Shown: piece by piece, positions 1 through 10,083 of the stretch
How positions within the stretch are numbered: the first letter of the stretch is position 1
How the letters are laid out: every line of letters begins with the position of its first letter
From: Fragilaria crotonensis
Taxonomy: Eukaryota; Bacillariophyta; Fragilariophyceae; Fragilariales; Fragilariaceae
Length of the DNA stretch: 25,773 nucleotides
Direction: 5' to 3'
Assembly: GCA_022925895.1 (NCBI GenBank)
Contig: JAKSYS010000784.1
Coordinates: 1 to 25,773 of the forward strand
Program-made: the position numbers and the translations under genes
Notes under the pieces: generated by a model
What the model saw: only the letters and a program-made list of their open reading frames with translations
Databases searched by the model: none
Told to the model about the DNA's origin: nothing

Positions 1-975
1 TTGCCGTCCATGGAATTTACACTTGACGACATTCAGAAAGTGTCTGTGGAGGAACGATGTCAGATTAAGAGCACCATCGAACCATCGACAGAGGTTGGTA
101 AATTGTTACAAGGCATACTGTGGAGTGATCCGTCAACATGGAGTGGTATTCACCACAATACAACTCGAACTATTGGAGTGTTTTATGGACCGGATGTTGT
201 GGCGAACTTCTTGACACGTCACCACCTGAAATATCTGGTTCGTGGTCATGAAGTTGCAGAGCAAGGAGCCAATGTTATGGCTTGTGGTAAAGATGGGCAG
301 TCCGTTATCACAATCTTTTCTCACTCCGAGTATCCAAATGGTGAAGGGAGTAATCTAGGAGCGTACGTGAATCTACACAAGAATGGGGAGCACGAGTTGG
401 TAAAATTTTCTCGACCTTCCAAGTTCTTGCTGAGCGGCAAAAACAAGCTGAATCCTAAGGATCCATACGTCGAAACGTTGAAGTCCCTCATCGCTTCCAA
501 CAAACACAATCTGGAACGAACTTTTGCCTCCATCGCTCCGGACGGTAGCATCCAGGCATCAAAATGGGCCACCGTCATGGCAGACAGCTTGGAACTGCCA
601 GAGGTTCCCTGGCTTGCGTTGATCCCATCCCTGGCTCCTCAATCAAACGATGATATGGAACACGTGGATTGGCGAGCCTTCCTTCAGCTCTATGTATCAA
701 GTGCTGGCGACCGGAACTGCGCAGATACCAATATCAACATGGAGATTCTTCATGCCAATCACCAAATGCTCATTACGGTGTACAAATTCTTGGATTTTGA
801 TGGCGATGGAAGGGTTGACCTCGAAGAGTTCAAAACAGGTGTAGAACTTTTAAACAAACGACTACCAGAGGACAGGCAAATTAAAGACCCAGTGGCAATG
901 TTCCGCAAAATTGATCGGGATGGACATGGAGCCTTTGATATGGAGGAATTTGAAGAGGTGTTCCGAGTACTGTGA
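1..975 (+). CDS. EF-hand Ser/Thr protein phosphatase (PPEF/rdgC-like), 5' partial
   Basis: This is the C-terminal 324 residues of a PPP-family metallophosphatase followed by calcium-binding EF-hands; the 5' end lies outside the window, and the first codon (TTG) is not a start. Visible PPP landmarks are WSDP (residues 41-44), a degenerate form of the usual RGxGYxFGPD stretch reading RTIGVFYGPD (about 55-64), RGHEV (81-85, with the metal-ligand His83) and FSHSEYP (106-112) in place of the usual FSAPNYC. Two canonical EF-hand loops follow: DFDGDGRVDLEE (265-276) and DRDGHGAFDMEE (305-316). A third, degenerate EF-like stretch lies near 175-195. Family knowledge: such enzymes remove phosphate from Ser/Thr and are calcium-responsive. 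The altered SAPNYC loop, with Pro where PP1/PP2A have Cys, is unusual. Family assignment is firm; substrate is unknown. Confidence 0.85.
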   Translation: MPSMEFTLDDIQKVSVEERCQIKSTIEPSTEVGKLLQGILWSDPSTWSGIHHNTTRTIGVFYGPDVVANFLTRHHLKYLVRGHEVAEQGANVMACGKDGQSVITIFSHSEYPNGEGSNLGAYVNLHKNGEHELVKFSRPSKFLLSGKNKLNPKDPYVETLKSLIASNKHNLERTFASIAPDGSIQASKWATVMADSLELPEVPWLALIPSLAPQSNDDMEHVDWRAFLQLYVSSAGDRNCADTNINMEILHANHQMLITVYKFLDFDGDGRVDLEEFKTGVELLNKRLPEDRQIKDPVAMFRKIDRDGHGAFDMEEFEEVFRVL

Positions 976-1745
976 TTGTTTATTGTTATGTAGACATCCC
1001 CGCTTCCATATAATCCTATCCTTGCGACTCGAGTAGATCTAACCTCAGAAACGTATCATCATAGAATTGCTACCAATACGGAATAAGGTGATGGCAGCCG
1101 CAGGTCTGCAAAACGATAGTTGTGCGTTAGAGTTTCGATTTCAATGTCGGCGATGCATTTCTTTGCGTTGGGTATGCAACTGGTAGAGTTCATCCGGTAT
1201 TGTCTCGCATGCTGAGACAGGTCGCTTTAATGGACTGCCGATGAATCGAAGATATGAACTGCTCGTCCCAGTTCCTCTATCGACAACACTCAGAGTGAAT
1301 AGGTAAACGCTCTATCAAATCACTGAGGCTCGGAGTAACACAAAAATCATGTGATATATGTATATGGATACGAGTATAAATGAAAAATGAGCCTCTCCGG
1401 TACAAGTAGTTTCTGTACCAGTAACCTATTGTATTCGCCGTTCGTCCGTCGCCACCACGGCAGACGCGTGCTCAAGCTAAAAAAATTGATGACGAAATTC
1501 GCCACGTCTGCCTAAAATGCCCAGTATTGTCATCCGTATATCCAGATGTGTTGAGTACGGCCTACGAATATACTGGAAGCATTTTCGTAACTAATCTACC
1601 GGTAATCTATTGTTCTCGAGTACAAGTTCTAAGTACTTGTACATGCATGCGCCGGCGGACACAATACTCATGAACTTGCCACGGTGACCACTGCTCTTTT
1701 ACACGACGACTATTAATTTCGGCGGTCAACCTTCCCTGTTTGACC
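976..1745. other. Intergenic, no gene seen
   Basis: About 770 bp between the phosphatase stop and the importin start. There is no long ORF and no recognisable RNA gene. It contains scattered GTAC-type words and presumably holds the 3' UTR of the first gene and the promoter of the next. No clear TATA box can be assigned. Confidence 0.5.
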
Positions 1746-4700
1746 ATGGACGTTGAAGCTCTTCATCTCACGCTCCAACAATCCTTCTCCCCTGATGCCG
1801 GGCTTCGGGACCCTGCTGAGGCAACGATTCGAAACCTCAAGCATGTGAAAGGAGCGACCGTAATGTTGCTGCAAGTCGCAGCAGAAAAGCAGGTATGTGT
1901 GACGTCATATGCGAACACGCATCCAGGTTTTCCACTTTCTCCGGCAAAGCACGCTCACATTTTGTTCGCGTAATTGAGGTCTTGTTTGAGGTTCGCCAAG
2001 CCGCCGCAATCCAGCTTAAGAATATTTGTCGCGAATGCTGGGTTGAACGGGCGTCAGTTTTGGGATTCTCCGACTCGGATGCTCCCAAGGCAACGGTATT
2101 GGCATCCGACGACAAGGATCTTGTGCGCTCTAATCTCGTCGGCGCATTGTTGGCGGAACACGAAAAGAGTGTCCGAGATTTGCTGGCCGAAACGCTGCAT
2201 TCAATTGCTGTGCATGACTTTCCAGAGAAGTGGCCTCAGTTAGTTCCCACCTTGCTCAACATGATCAGTCAATCCATGGATCCATCGAAGGCACTCGCAG
2301 TGCACAACGCGTTGCTTGCGTTGCGCAAGGTTTGTAAGCGATATGAGTACAAGAGCAGGGATCAACGTGGTCCATTGAATGAGATTGTGCACCAGGCCTT
2401 TCCGATGCTGCTTCCTCTAGCACAACGCTTGTCCGACCCCAACGAGCATTCCCTAGAGGCTGCCATGATGTTGAAGCAAATCTTGAAAATATTTTGGTCG
2501 TCAACTCAATTTTACTTGCCTGGTGGTGACGGGAAGACCCCATCACCAGCACTTGCTAACCCAGAAGCATTGCAACCTTGGTTTGATGTTATGTGTGCAG
2601 CCTTGAAGAAGCCCCTTCCGGAGGCTAGCACTGGTTTGGAACCTCGTGGCCAGCCCACTTCGGTGGAAGAAAGGAACGCGTGGCCTTGGTGGAAAGTGAA
2701 GAAGTGGTCGGTCCAGATTATGTCACGCCTGTTCAGCAGGTATGGCATTCCAACGTACGCAGAAGAAGAAGTGCAGGATTTTGCTCGACATTTTTCGCAA
2801 ACCACTGCAACTCAACTACTGCAACCTGTCTGCGAAACTCTCAATTTGCGACCGACAGGGCAGTTCTGCACTGACCGCGTCGTCTATCTCTGCTTGACGT
2901 ACGTCGATTTGGCCATTAATTTGGCGCCTACCTACAAGATGCTTAAGCCGCACATGGAATTCTTGCTTTACAAGGTTTGTTTCCCAACGATGTGCTTGAC
3001 TGAAGACGACGTGGACTCGTTCGAGAACGAGCCTCACGAGTTTGTGCACCGCCAGAGCTCACCACTCGCGGACTTTTACGATCCGCGCATGGCAGCCATT
3101 AATGTCGTGACAGACCTCGTACAGCATCGAGGACAAGATGTAACTCAGCCACTGTTAGGATTCATGACTGAAATTTTACACCGCTACCGCACCGCTCCAG
3201 ATGTCGAAAAGAATCATATTGAGAAGGATGGAGCTCTCTTGACCTTTGGGTCGCTGTCCAAGTATCTGTTGTCACAAAAGAAGTACGCGGACGAATTGGA
3301 GGGACTGCTGGTTGGAAGTGTCTTTCCTGACTTCAACTCACCGGTCGGTTTCTTGCGATACCGCGCATGCTGGATGGTTCAACAATTCTCTGGAATTGAA
3401 TGGAGCGATGATGGCTCCAACCTGAGAACTTTGATTCAGATGGTCCTGCAACGCCTATCTGATCCAGCGCTTCCGGTCCAAATTGAAGCGTCGAAAGCTC
3501 TTCGCTTTCTCATCGAAGCCGACGGGGCTGAAGAGACTCTTTTGCCGGTGTTGCCGCAAGTTTTGACCGAGTACTTTCGCATTATGAATGAAATCGGCAA
3601 CGATGAAGTCGTGGCTGCCTTGCAGGTTATTATTGACAAATTTGGGGATCACATTGAACCTCACGCTTTGGCGCTTGTGACCCAGCTGGCGACCGCCTTC
3701 GACCAGTACTGTAACGCAGGTGAAGACGACGATGATGACGATGCTGCTATGGCTGCCGCGCAATGTCTGGAGTGTATTGCCACTGTGCTAAAAGGAATAT
3801 GTGAAAAGCCACAGATGTACAAGACTCTGGAACCTCAATTGATTCCGCTGACGCTCAAGATTCTTGGAAATGACGGCGATTATATTGAGTATCTTGAGTG
3901 CGCGCTTGATATTTTGACGTTCCTGACGTATTTCCCTGACGAGATCGCCCCTGAATTGTGGCAAGCCTTTCCTCTCATCTATGTCGCGTTTGATCAGTGG
4001 GCATATGACTATTTGAATCTTATGGTTCCACCCCTGCAATCGTTCATAGCCAAAGACCCTAAGTCCTTCCTTCAAGGATCGGCAGTTCTTCCCGAAGGCA
4101 CTGTCAGTTACGTTGACCTCGTCTATTCTATTGTCGCCAAAACCGTCACCAACGATCGCTCCTCTGAAAGTGAGTGTCGCCAAGCGCTGGGTTTGTTCCT
4201 TAGCGTTTTGCATTCGTGCCCTGGTCAAGTAGACGCCTATATTCCGATGGTCAATGACATTGTTCTTGGAAAATTGGGTCAACAGGTCAATGCCGAAAAT
4301 GCTTTGACTAGAATTGCAATCTATCAAGTTCTTGGGTCTGCTCTCTATTATAATGCAGCACTCGAACTCGCCGAGCTGGAAAAACGTGGCGTTACTCAGC
4401 AAGTCTTTGCAACATGGATAACAGATGCCGAGACTCACATGAAGGACAAGTTTTTGCCTCGTAAGCTCACCGTGTTGGGTCTTTCGTCCCTACTGAAGAT
4501 TCCACCTGCCAGTATGCCCGTTTCCATCAGCGCCTCCATTCCCTCTCTCATTGCACAGGTGGTTTTCATGTGCATTCAGCTCAAAGAAGATGCGGAAATT
4601 ACCGCCCGGGAAGACGCAGATGCTGAACAAGGGGAGGACGTCGATGCAGCATTCGACGCGCAAGGAGAAGATGACGCCAACGAAGGATTCGGCGAGGACG

Positions 4701-5026
4701 AAGACGTGACGAACGAGATGGACGAAGCCTATAAGAAAGCGCTCAACGGCGTTTCAGGCTGGGGCGATGACATGGCTCAGTTCCTTATGGGGGATTTTGA
4801 TGAAGATGGGGATGACGGCGACGACGACTTCATCAGTCCTCTGGATTCGGTTGATGAATTGCTTTTCTTGAGTGATACTATGACCACTGCATTTGCTCTT
4901 TCACCCGACTTCTATCAACAAACTCAACAGGCGATGCCTCCAGGATCGTTCGAAGCGATGCAGCGCATCTTTGCAGTTGCGAATGCCATGCGAGCAGCGC
5001 AGGAGCAGCAGATACTTCCAGGATAA
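1746..5026 (+). CDS. Importin-7/8-like nuclear transport receptor (importin-beta superfamily)
   Basis: A karyopherin that would carry cargo through nuclear pores with Ran-GTP. Start chosen: ATG at 1746 in a good context (gaccATGg). Exon 1 is 1746-1892. A GTATGT donor at 1893 and an AG ending at 1978 remove 86 bp, and exon 2 runs 1979-5026, giving about 1064 aa, close to the usual ~1040 of IPO7/8. An AG at 1990 is also in frame and would drop four residues (VLFE). The 1978 site keeps the spacing seen in IPO7 between the first helices and the VRQAAAIQLKN motif. The N-terminal Arm/IBN-like segment, HEAT-type helices throughout, an internal Asp run (about nt 3724-3741), a long acidic tract (about nt 4585-4840) and a short helical C-terminal tail (about nt 4840-5023) all match the IPO7/Nmd5/Sxm1 architecture. 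I see no internal frameshift. Confidence 0.9.
1893..1978 (+). other. Spliceosomal intron of the importin gene
   Basis: Phase-0 GT-AG intron with donor CAG|GTATGT. Two in-frame acceptors lie 12 nt apart (AG at 1977-1978 and at 1989-1990). The first is preferred because it preserves the residue spacing to the conserved VRQAA motif. Confidence 0.75.
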
Positions 5027-5445
5027 GGTTTAGAAAGATAACCAAAGAGATCCTCCCGTTGTACAAATACGTAACGGGATAGTAGACGACACAGTCCTGC
5101 GCATTCAAGAATATGCCAAGCACCTCTGGATGGTATTGGAATAGTGAGTACTGGAGTACACCTGGTAAGGTGGTAGCGTTGACTATTGGCTATCATGACG
5201 TCCATGGACCGTATACGGCATGCATCGCGTGCCTTGAGTCAAGAGTCCGTCAATGAAGATGTTATCGAAGGCTTGCCGAATGGACAGGGCCAAAAACGTC
5301 CGTTCCCACGCTCATGCTTCATTGTCTCATTCCTCATTCTCCATTGGTGAGAAATGAGGAGGTACACAGTACTCCAGTAGTACAGTACTCCGAGTAGAAA
5401 AGTGTTTGGGACGGTTCGGGTATTAGGGTTCCTATGAATGTTGTA
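5027..5445. other. Intergenic, no gene seen
   Basis: Downstream of the importin stop. It includes an imperfect hairpin around CCTCATT...AATGAGG (about 5330-5360) and GTAC-rich words near 5365-5395. No coding signal is supported. Confidence 0.4.
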
Positions 5446-5448
5446 GGA

Positions 5449-5479
5449 TCCGATTAGGTTTCACCAATTTGACGTCAGC
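5449..5479 (+). repeat. Left 31-bp terminal inverted repeat
   Basis: Identical to the reverse complement of 7631-7661 over all 31 positions. It contains a CRE-like palindrome core (GACGTC) near its inner end. Confidence 0.8.
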
Positions 5480-5667
5480 GCCCACGTCATAGTAATAATC
5501 TACAGTGAGACCTCCTGTAGAAGAATTTTGAAGACATCGGAAATTTGAATGGCTGACAAAACACGGAATCTTTGTTGTTGACTTCTATCGGTGCTTTTCC
5601 TAATGCGCATGCCAAGCCTTTGTCATGTCAGATAGATAACTGCTACTCTTCTCCTTCTATCAGTGAT

Positions 5668-5712
5668 TCATGTGTTTCCCTTTTGAATCTTCATGTGTTT
5701 CCCTTTTGAATC
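5668..5712 (+). repeat. 22-bp tandem duplication
   Basis: A 22-bp sequence beginning TCATGTGTTTCCC occurs at 5668-5689 and again at 5691-5712, separated by one base. It lies just upstream of the 73-bp array inside the TIR element. Confidence 0.85.
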
Positions 5713-5765
5713 ACTCGAGTACTACACTGTACTGCAACAGTACTACCGTACTCAAAGGACTATTT

Positions 5766-6807
5766 GCCATTGTACTGTACTGCTGTTACTGGTACTGTGA
5801 CGACTATTTGAAGATCGAATTTCGATCACCAAATAGTCGCCATTGTACTGTACTGGTGTTACTGGTACTGTGACGACTATTTGAAGATCGAATTTCGATC
5901 ACCAAATAGTCGCCATTGTACTGTACTAGTGTTACTCGTACTGTGACGACTATTTGAAGATCAAATTTCGATCACCAAATAGTCGCCATTGTACTGTACT
6001 GGAAGATCGAATTTCGATCACCAAATAGTCGCCATTGTACTGTACTGCTGTTACTCGTACTGTGACGACTATTTGAAGATCAAATTTCGATCACCAAATA
6101 GTCGCCATTGTACTGTACTAGTGTTACTCGTACTGTGACGACTATTTGAAGATCAAATTTCGATCACCAAATAGTCGCCATTGTACTGTACTGGAAGATC
6201 GAATTTCGATCACCAAATAGTCGCCATTGTACTGTACTGCTGTTACTCGTACTGTGACGACTATTTGAAGATCAAATTTCGATCACCAAATAGTCGCCAT
6301 TGTACTGTACTGGTGTTACTGGTACTGTGACGACTATTTGAAGATCAAATTTTGATCACCAAATAGTCGCCATTGTACTGTACTGGTGTTACTTGTACTG
6401 TGACGACTATTTGAAGATCGAATTTCGATCACCAAATAGTCGCCATTGTACTGTACTGGTGTTACTCATACTGTGACGACTATTTGAAGATCGAATTTCG
6501 ATCACCAAATAGTCGCCATTGTACTGTACTGGTGATACTCGTACTGTGACGACTATTTGAAGATCGAATTTCGATCACCAAATAGTCGCCATTGTACTGT
6601 ACTGGTGTTACTCATACTGTGACGACTATTTGAAGATCGAATTTCGATCACCAAATAGTCGCCATTGTACTGTACTGGTGATACTCGTACTGTGACGACT
6701 ATTTGAAGATCGAATTTCGATCACCAAATAGTCGCCATTGTACTGTACTAGTGTTACTCGTACTGTGACGACTATTTGAAGATCAAATTTCGATCACCAA
6801 ATAGTAG
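5766..6807. repeat. Minisatellite array of a 73-bp palindrome-bearing unit (15 copies)
   Basis: Units start at 5766, 5839, 5912, 5985, 6031, 6104, 6177, 6223, 6296, 6369, 6442, 6515, 6588, 6661 and 6734. Thirteen are 73 bp, and two (5985 and 6177) are 46 bp, lacking the same 27-bp block. Each unit has a GTACTGTACTG part and a 37-bp palindrome running from GACTATTTG through a GATCGAATTTCGATC core to CAAATAGTC. Its arms match at 16 of 18 positions around a 1-nt centre. The alternation of full and short units repeats as a higher-order block: 5912-6030 closely resembles 6104-6222. The array shows no coding potential and no CRISPR-like unique spacers. Confidence 0.95.
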
Positions 6808-7630
6808 TCCCCATCCTACTCATGATGTCGAACAAGAACGAAAGTTGTTTTTAATTCTACTAAATGTACTACTTCGTGTGCTGTACATCAACAAAATTAT
6901 CAGAAACATCAGTTTCATGTCCAGAACAGAGGTCGTTGAGTGGTGCCTCAGGCAAGTGGATCTCTTGCGACATTGATTAGCTAGGACCAAATAATGTGCT
7001 TGGAACCTTTGTACATAGAAGTAGTGTACTGAAAGAGGTCATACTTGGTTTCCAATGATACATTGAAATCGGTTGCATGACAAAAATGACCTTTGAAAGG
7101 CAAAGAAGCAGTCCATGACATAGCCTTGAGCAGATAGAGTCTGATCCACTGGATGTGGATCCTGCATCAATGGTCCTTCTTGCTTGTTGTGGATGATCCT
7201 AAAGAGAACAAAACAGGGGTTGGTTACAGAATAATCGGTAGGTGGGTGCTGTAGTAACGCAAAATGGCAACAGACAGAGAGCGAACAAGAGCAAAAACAG
7301 AACAACAGCAACAAGAGAAACAAAAGCAGCAAGGAGAGCAAGAACAAGAGAAACAAGAATGACAGGAGACAAAGTGCCGTACCATCGTGGTTGTGAAATA
7401 TCAAAATTATGAGTTTTGTGTGAGTAAACTTGAATCCACTACTGGTACCCTGTTATATACACATCTAGACACGATCATTTTTATTTCTATTCAAACAAAT
7501 GTGGCGCTGATTTATGTTCCTTATCTAGAACGTAGTTTTGCACAAGAGGTGGTTTGAAAAGTGGGCGCTGAGAAAATCAAAGATAAAGATTCCGTACAAG
7601 TTAAATTCCGCAACAAAAGTGCTGAAAAGT
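6808..7630. other. Interior of TIR element, including a polypurine tract
   Basis: No supported gene. From about 7263 to 7380 the plus strand is strongly purine-rich (repeats of GAACAAGAG, CAACAG, AAACAAGA). On plus it could encode a Gln/Glu/Lys-rich peptide, and on minus a Leu-rich one. Both readings look like composition effects. CpG is sparse in roughly 6980-7230. Confidence 0.4.
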
Positions 7631-7661
7631 GCTGACGTCAAATTGGTGAAACCTAATCGGA
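7631..7661 (-). repeat. Right 31-bp terminal inverted repeat
   Basis: Perfect inverted partner of 5449-5479. It begins GCTGACGTCA and ends CCTAATCGGA on plus. Confidence 0.8.
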
Positions 7662-7664
7662 CCC

Positions 7665-8372
7665 TGACATACAGTACTTGTACCTGGTACACTGCAACGT
7701 GCGACACGTAGTCGACCGGGACTGAACGAGAAGAAGGATTCGTACCACGATACTACCGGTAGCTACGTAGTACTACTTCTGTAGTACGTTGTACCCAAGG
7801 ACTCGCAAGTACTCGAGTAATCCAAGATCCAAGCCACAAGTATGCATACATGCATACTGTACAGAATACAGACCCCACAAGATCCGCAATATGTATTTGT
7901 CTGAGCACTGTGCAGGGTCTGTAAAGGCTGGAAAAATGAGAGATTTAGCTATCTTCGCTCCAGTTCACTACTGTTTACGCCGGACCTTCCCCGAGTAATG
8001 TCCTATCAACAGATAAGTGCTACTAGTAGACACTAGTCGACATGAGACAAAGGACCTCAGGACAAAGGGTTTTATATGTACTGTATGTTTTTTCACTGTA
8101 AGGAACTTATCCGAGTACCGCTACCGAATGGTCCAAACGATTATTGACTTCTTTTGTCGTCATGGATTCAATGCTTATAGAACGAAACGTGCTTCCTTAG
8201 CGGCGAGAGCGAACAACTCACTTGTTTATGTCTAATGTGAGATGCCAAATAATTTACACATATACACGCGTTGCAGTTCGTGGAGAACTCAAAATCTCAC
8301 ATCTCACAACGACGACTTGCTCAGTTTTCATGCACTTACCCGAGGTCGGACCAGAAAATACAACGCTTCGCC
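7665..8372. other. Intergenic region upstream of the TPR-like gene
   Basis: About 700 bp with GTAC-rich words and a TATGCATACATGCATA stretch near 7841. Short ORFs here have no recognisable similarity. It probably contains the promoter and 5' UTR of the gene at 8373. Confidence 0.4.
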
Positions 8373-9002
8373 ATGGATGCTTTCAGCTCGGTCTTCCTCG
8401 TACCAATCAGTCTCAACAACATGGGAGCTGAATTTTTATCACAAGGAAAGATTCAAGAGTCTCAAGTGATATTCCAAATGGCTCTTCAGCGCCTGAAGGC
8501 CATTACCATTGCATTACAAAAGCACCCAGTACGAAACACCAAGTCGATGAAGGTTGACTTCCACTATTTGACTCGAATGCCAATGCAAGTTGATTCAGAA
8601 ACCTTCATCTTCAAACGACCAATCCAGCTGATGGAAACGAAGGAAGTGGAAACATACTCAGTTGTGATTTTGGATGTTTCCTGTGCGGTCATGTTTAACT
8701 TGACCTTGAGCTTCCACGCTCAGGGACTAAACGAGTCACAACGTCTTTCAAAGGCAATCATGGGATATATGGTTGCATTGAAGTTGAGGCGTTTCAGGCG
8801 AAATGCGTTCGATTTGGGGTTGCTGAACAACATTGCACAACTTCACGTGGAGAAGATTTCATACGGTGGGGCCATACATTACTTCTCCAAGGTTGCGAAT
8901 CTCCTGAATCGTCATGATAATTCTGAGCTGGATGCAGTTGAGCTGGATGGATTCATGAGTGGAGTGCTCTGGAGGCCACCAACGTGTGCTGGTGTGGCGT
9001 AA
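8373..9002 (+). CDS. TPR-like helical repeat protein (diatom-type family)
   Basis: A 209-residue protein. The start is the ATG at 8373 in a strong context (gccATGg); the frame is open further upstream but without an ATG. Three TPR-like helical segments can be seen: SLNNMGAEFLSQGKIQESQV (about 13-32), a second around AVMFNLTLSFHAQGLNESQR (about 110-129) continuing into an MVALKLR helix, and a third from LLNNIAQLHVEKISYGGAIH. The NNxG/A...G...A...F...AL pattern is the TPR signature in loose form. From memory, diatom genomes carry many short proteins with this pattern, of unknown function and probably protein-binding; that is recollection, not a search. No signal peptide or membrane segment is seen. 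It stands alone, 1.1 kb upstream of the kinase. Confidence 0.6.
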   Translation: MDAFSSVFLVPISLNNMGAEFLSQGKIQESQVIFQMALQRLKAITIALQKHPVRNTKSMKVDFHYLTRMPMQVDSETFIFKRPIQLMETKEVETYSVVILDVSCAVMFNLTLSFHAQGLNESQRLSKAIMGYMVALKLRRFRRNAFDLGLLNNIAQLHVEKISYGGAIHYFSKVANLLNRHDNSELDAVELDGFMSGVLWRPPTCAGVA

Positions 9003-10083
9003 AACGCGGAACATCTCCACTCCAACTTGCGCAGATTCAACACACAAGAAGTCGAATCAGTCTTGTTGCAGGATAAAGGTTCATTATGTATGCATACATA
9101 TCATATATCTATTTACCTTATAGTCCTGCAACTACGGTACTCGGAGTACCAAGGTACGACATGAGGCTTGGAAAAGTGACAGTAACATCGACGGCCTATG
9201 AATACACTGCGTATCGAAAAACAGCCCGATTTTTAGGAGCCCATATCCGCATGTCGCACTCCATGTACGCTTACTCATAGGTCATAGGACATACACTGGC
9301 TCCCCGGAGTTGGATTTGACCAATCAGACAACAGTTTCATTGCATTGTTCACGCACCTCGTTGGGAGTGCGAGGAACGATTGGAATATGACCCCGGGAGT
9401 GACTTGACGCAAATGTGACATCATGTACGAGCTGTGTGAGTCATCGATTTCTTTGTATTGCCTGCAGCCTTTATTCATGTTTTATGTTTCACATCCATAA
9501 TTCATACATAAATTCATATACTTAACCATACATGTATAGTACTGGAATACACTGCCTTTCACATTGGCGAACCGAACAAGAATTCGACGAGACGGATCAT
9601 TTACGAAGACGGCCACTTCAACTGAAAGATCTGGCAAACGAGAGAACCTCACCTTCGTATTGCTAGCACGTAGAACTCACGAGAAGAATCTGATCCTGCA
9701 AGACCTCTGTGGAGTCGCAACCGAAGAACCATTCGCAATTTCAAACATGTATAAAATGGACCAATCAGCTCACTTCAATGAAATTTCAGTCTAAGTTTTT
9801 GAATTGTGGTCTTGATTCGATACCGACAAAGTGATGGATTAAAAACAAAAATTGGTTAAATGACCCTTTGCTGACCAAGTAGAAACTCCATACATTTCAA
9901 CGGGCGTCACTGTTATGCCACGATGTTGAACGTAAAGTTCCTGAGCGTGCAAGCTGATCTGAGAAGGCGGGACGATTTTGAGAAACGCAAGACACCATCA
10001 TCAGACCACATCAACGGAACACGCACTTCCATTCACATTTTTGAATACACTCCTTTCTCCAGTCTCTCGCAACTCGCCACACA
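9003..10083. other. Intergenic region upstream of the kinase
   Basis: About 1.1 kb. Two identical GACCAATCAG CCAAT-type boxes occur near 9318 and 9759. Small open frames at 9564-9794 and 9923-10144 lack an ATG or any recognisable domain. The second overlaps the kinase start and is more likely its 5' leader. No RNA gene is recognised. Confidence 0.4.

Larger units (their letters stand above)
5446..7664. mobile_element. Probable non-autonomous TIR DNA transposon carrying a tandem array
   Basis: Perfect inverted repeats of 31 bp bound this 2.2-kb segment: 5449-5479 on plus matches the reverse complement of 7631-7661. Matching G residues extend the ends to about 5446 and 7664. Each TIR contains CCGATTAGGTTTCACC and a GACGTCAGC core. 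Subterminal similarity goes a little further: ACGGAATCTTT occurs inside both ends, at about 5563 and inverted near 7585-7596. No transposase ORF is inside, so it would need help in trans. I found no convincing target-site duplication: the flanks (tgttgta on the left, tgacata on the right) match only partly. A related short element sits at 13162-13321. The superfamily is undetermined. Confidence 0.6.

Noticed and set aside
3788-4438. 216-codon antisense frame within the importin gene
   Set aside because: Shadow of a long, well-supported coding exon, with no recognisable domain.
5766-6807. CRISPR-like array
   Set aside because: The whole 73-bp unit is repeated without unique spacers, and the genome is eukaryotic.
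7039-7404. 121-codon Leu/Phe-rich minus-strand frame that looks like membrane helices
   Set aside because: It is the complement of the polypurine tract; composition alone explains the hydrophobicity.
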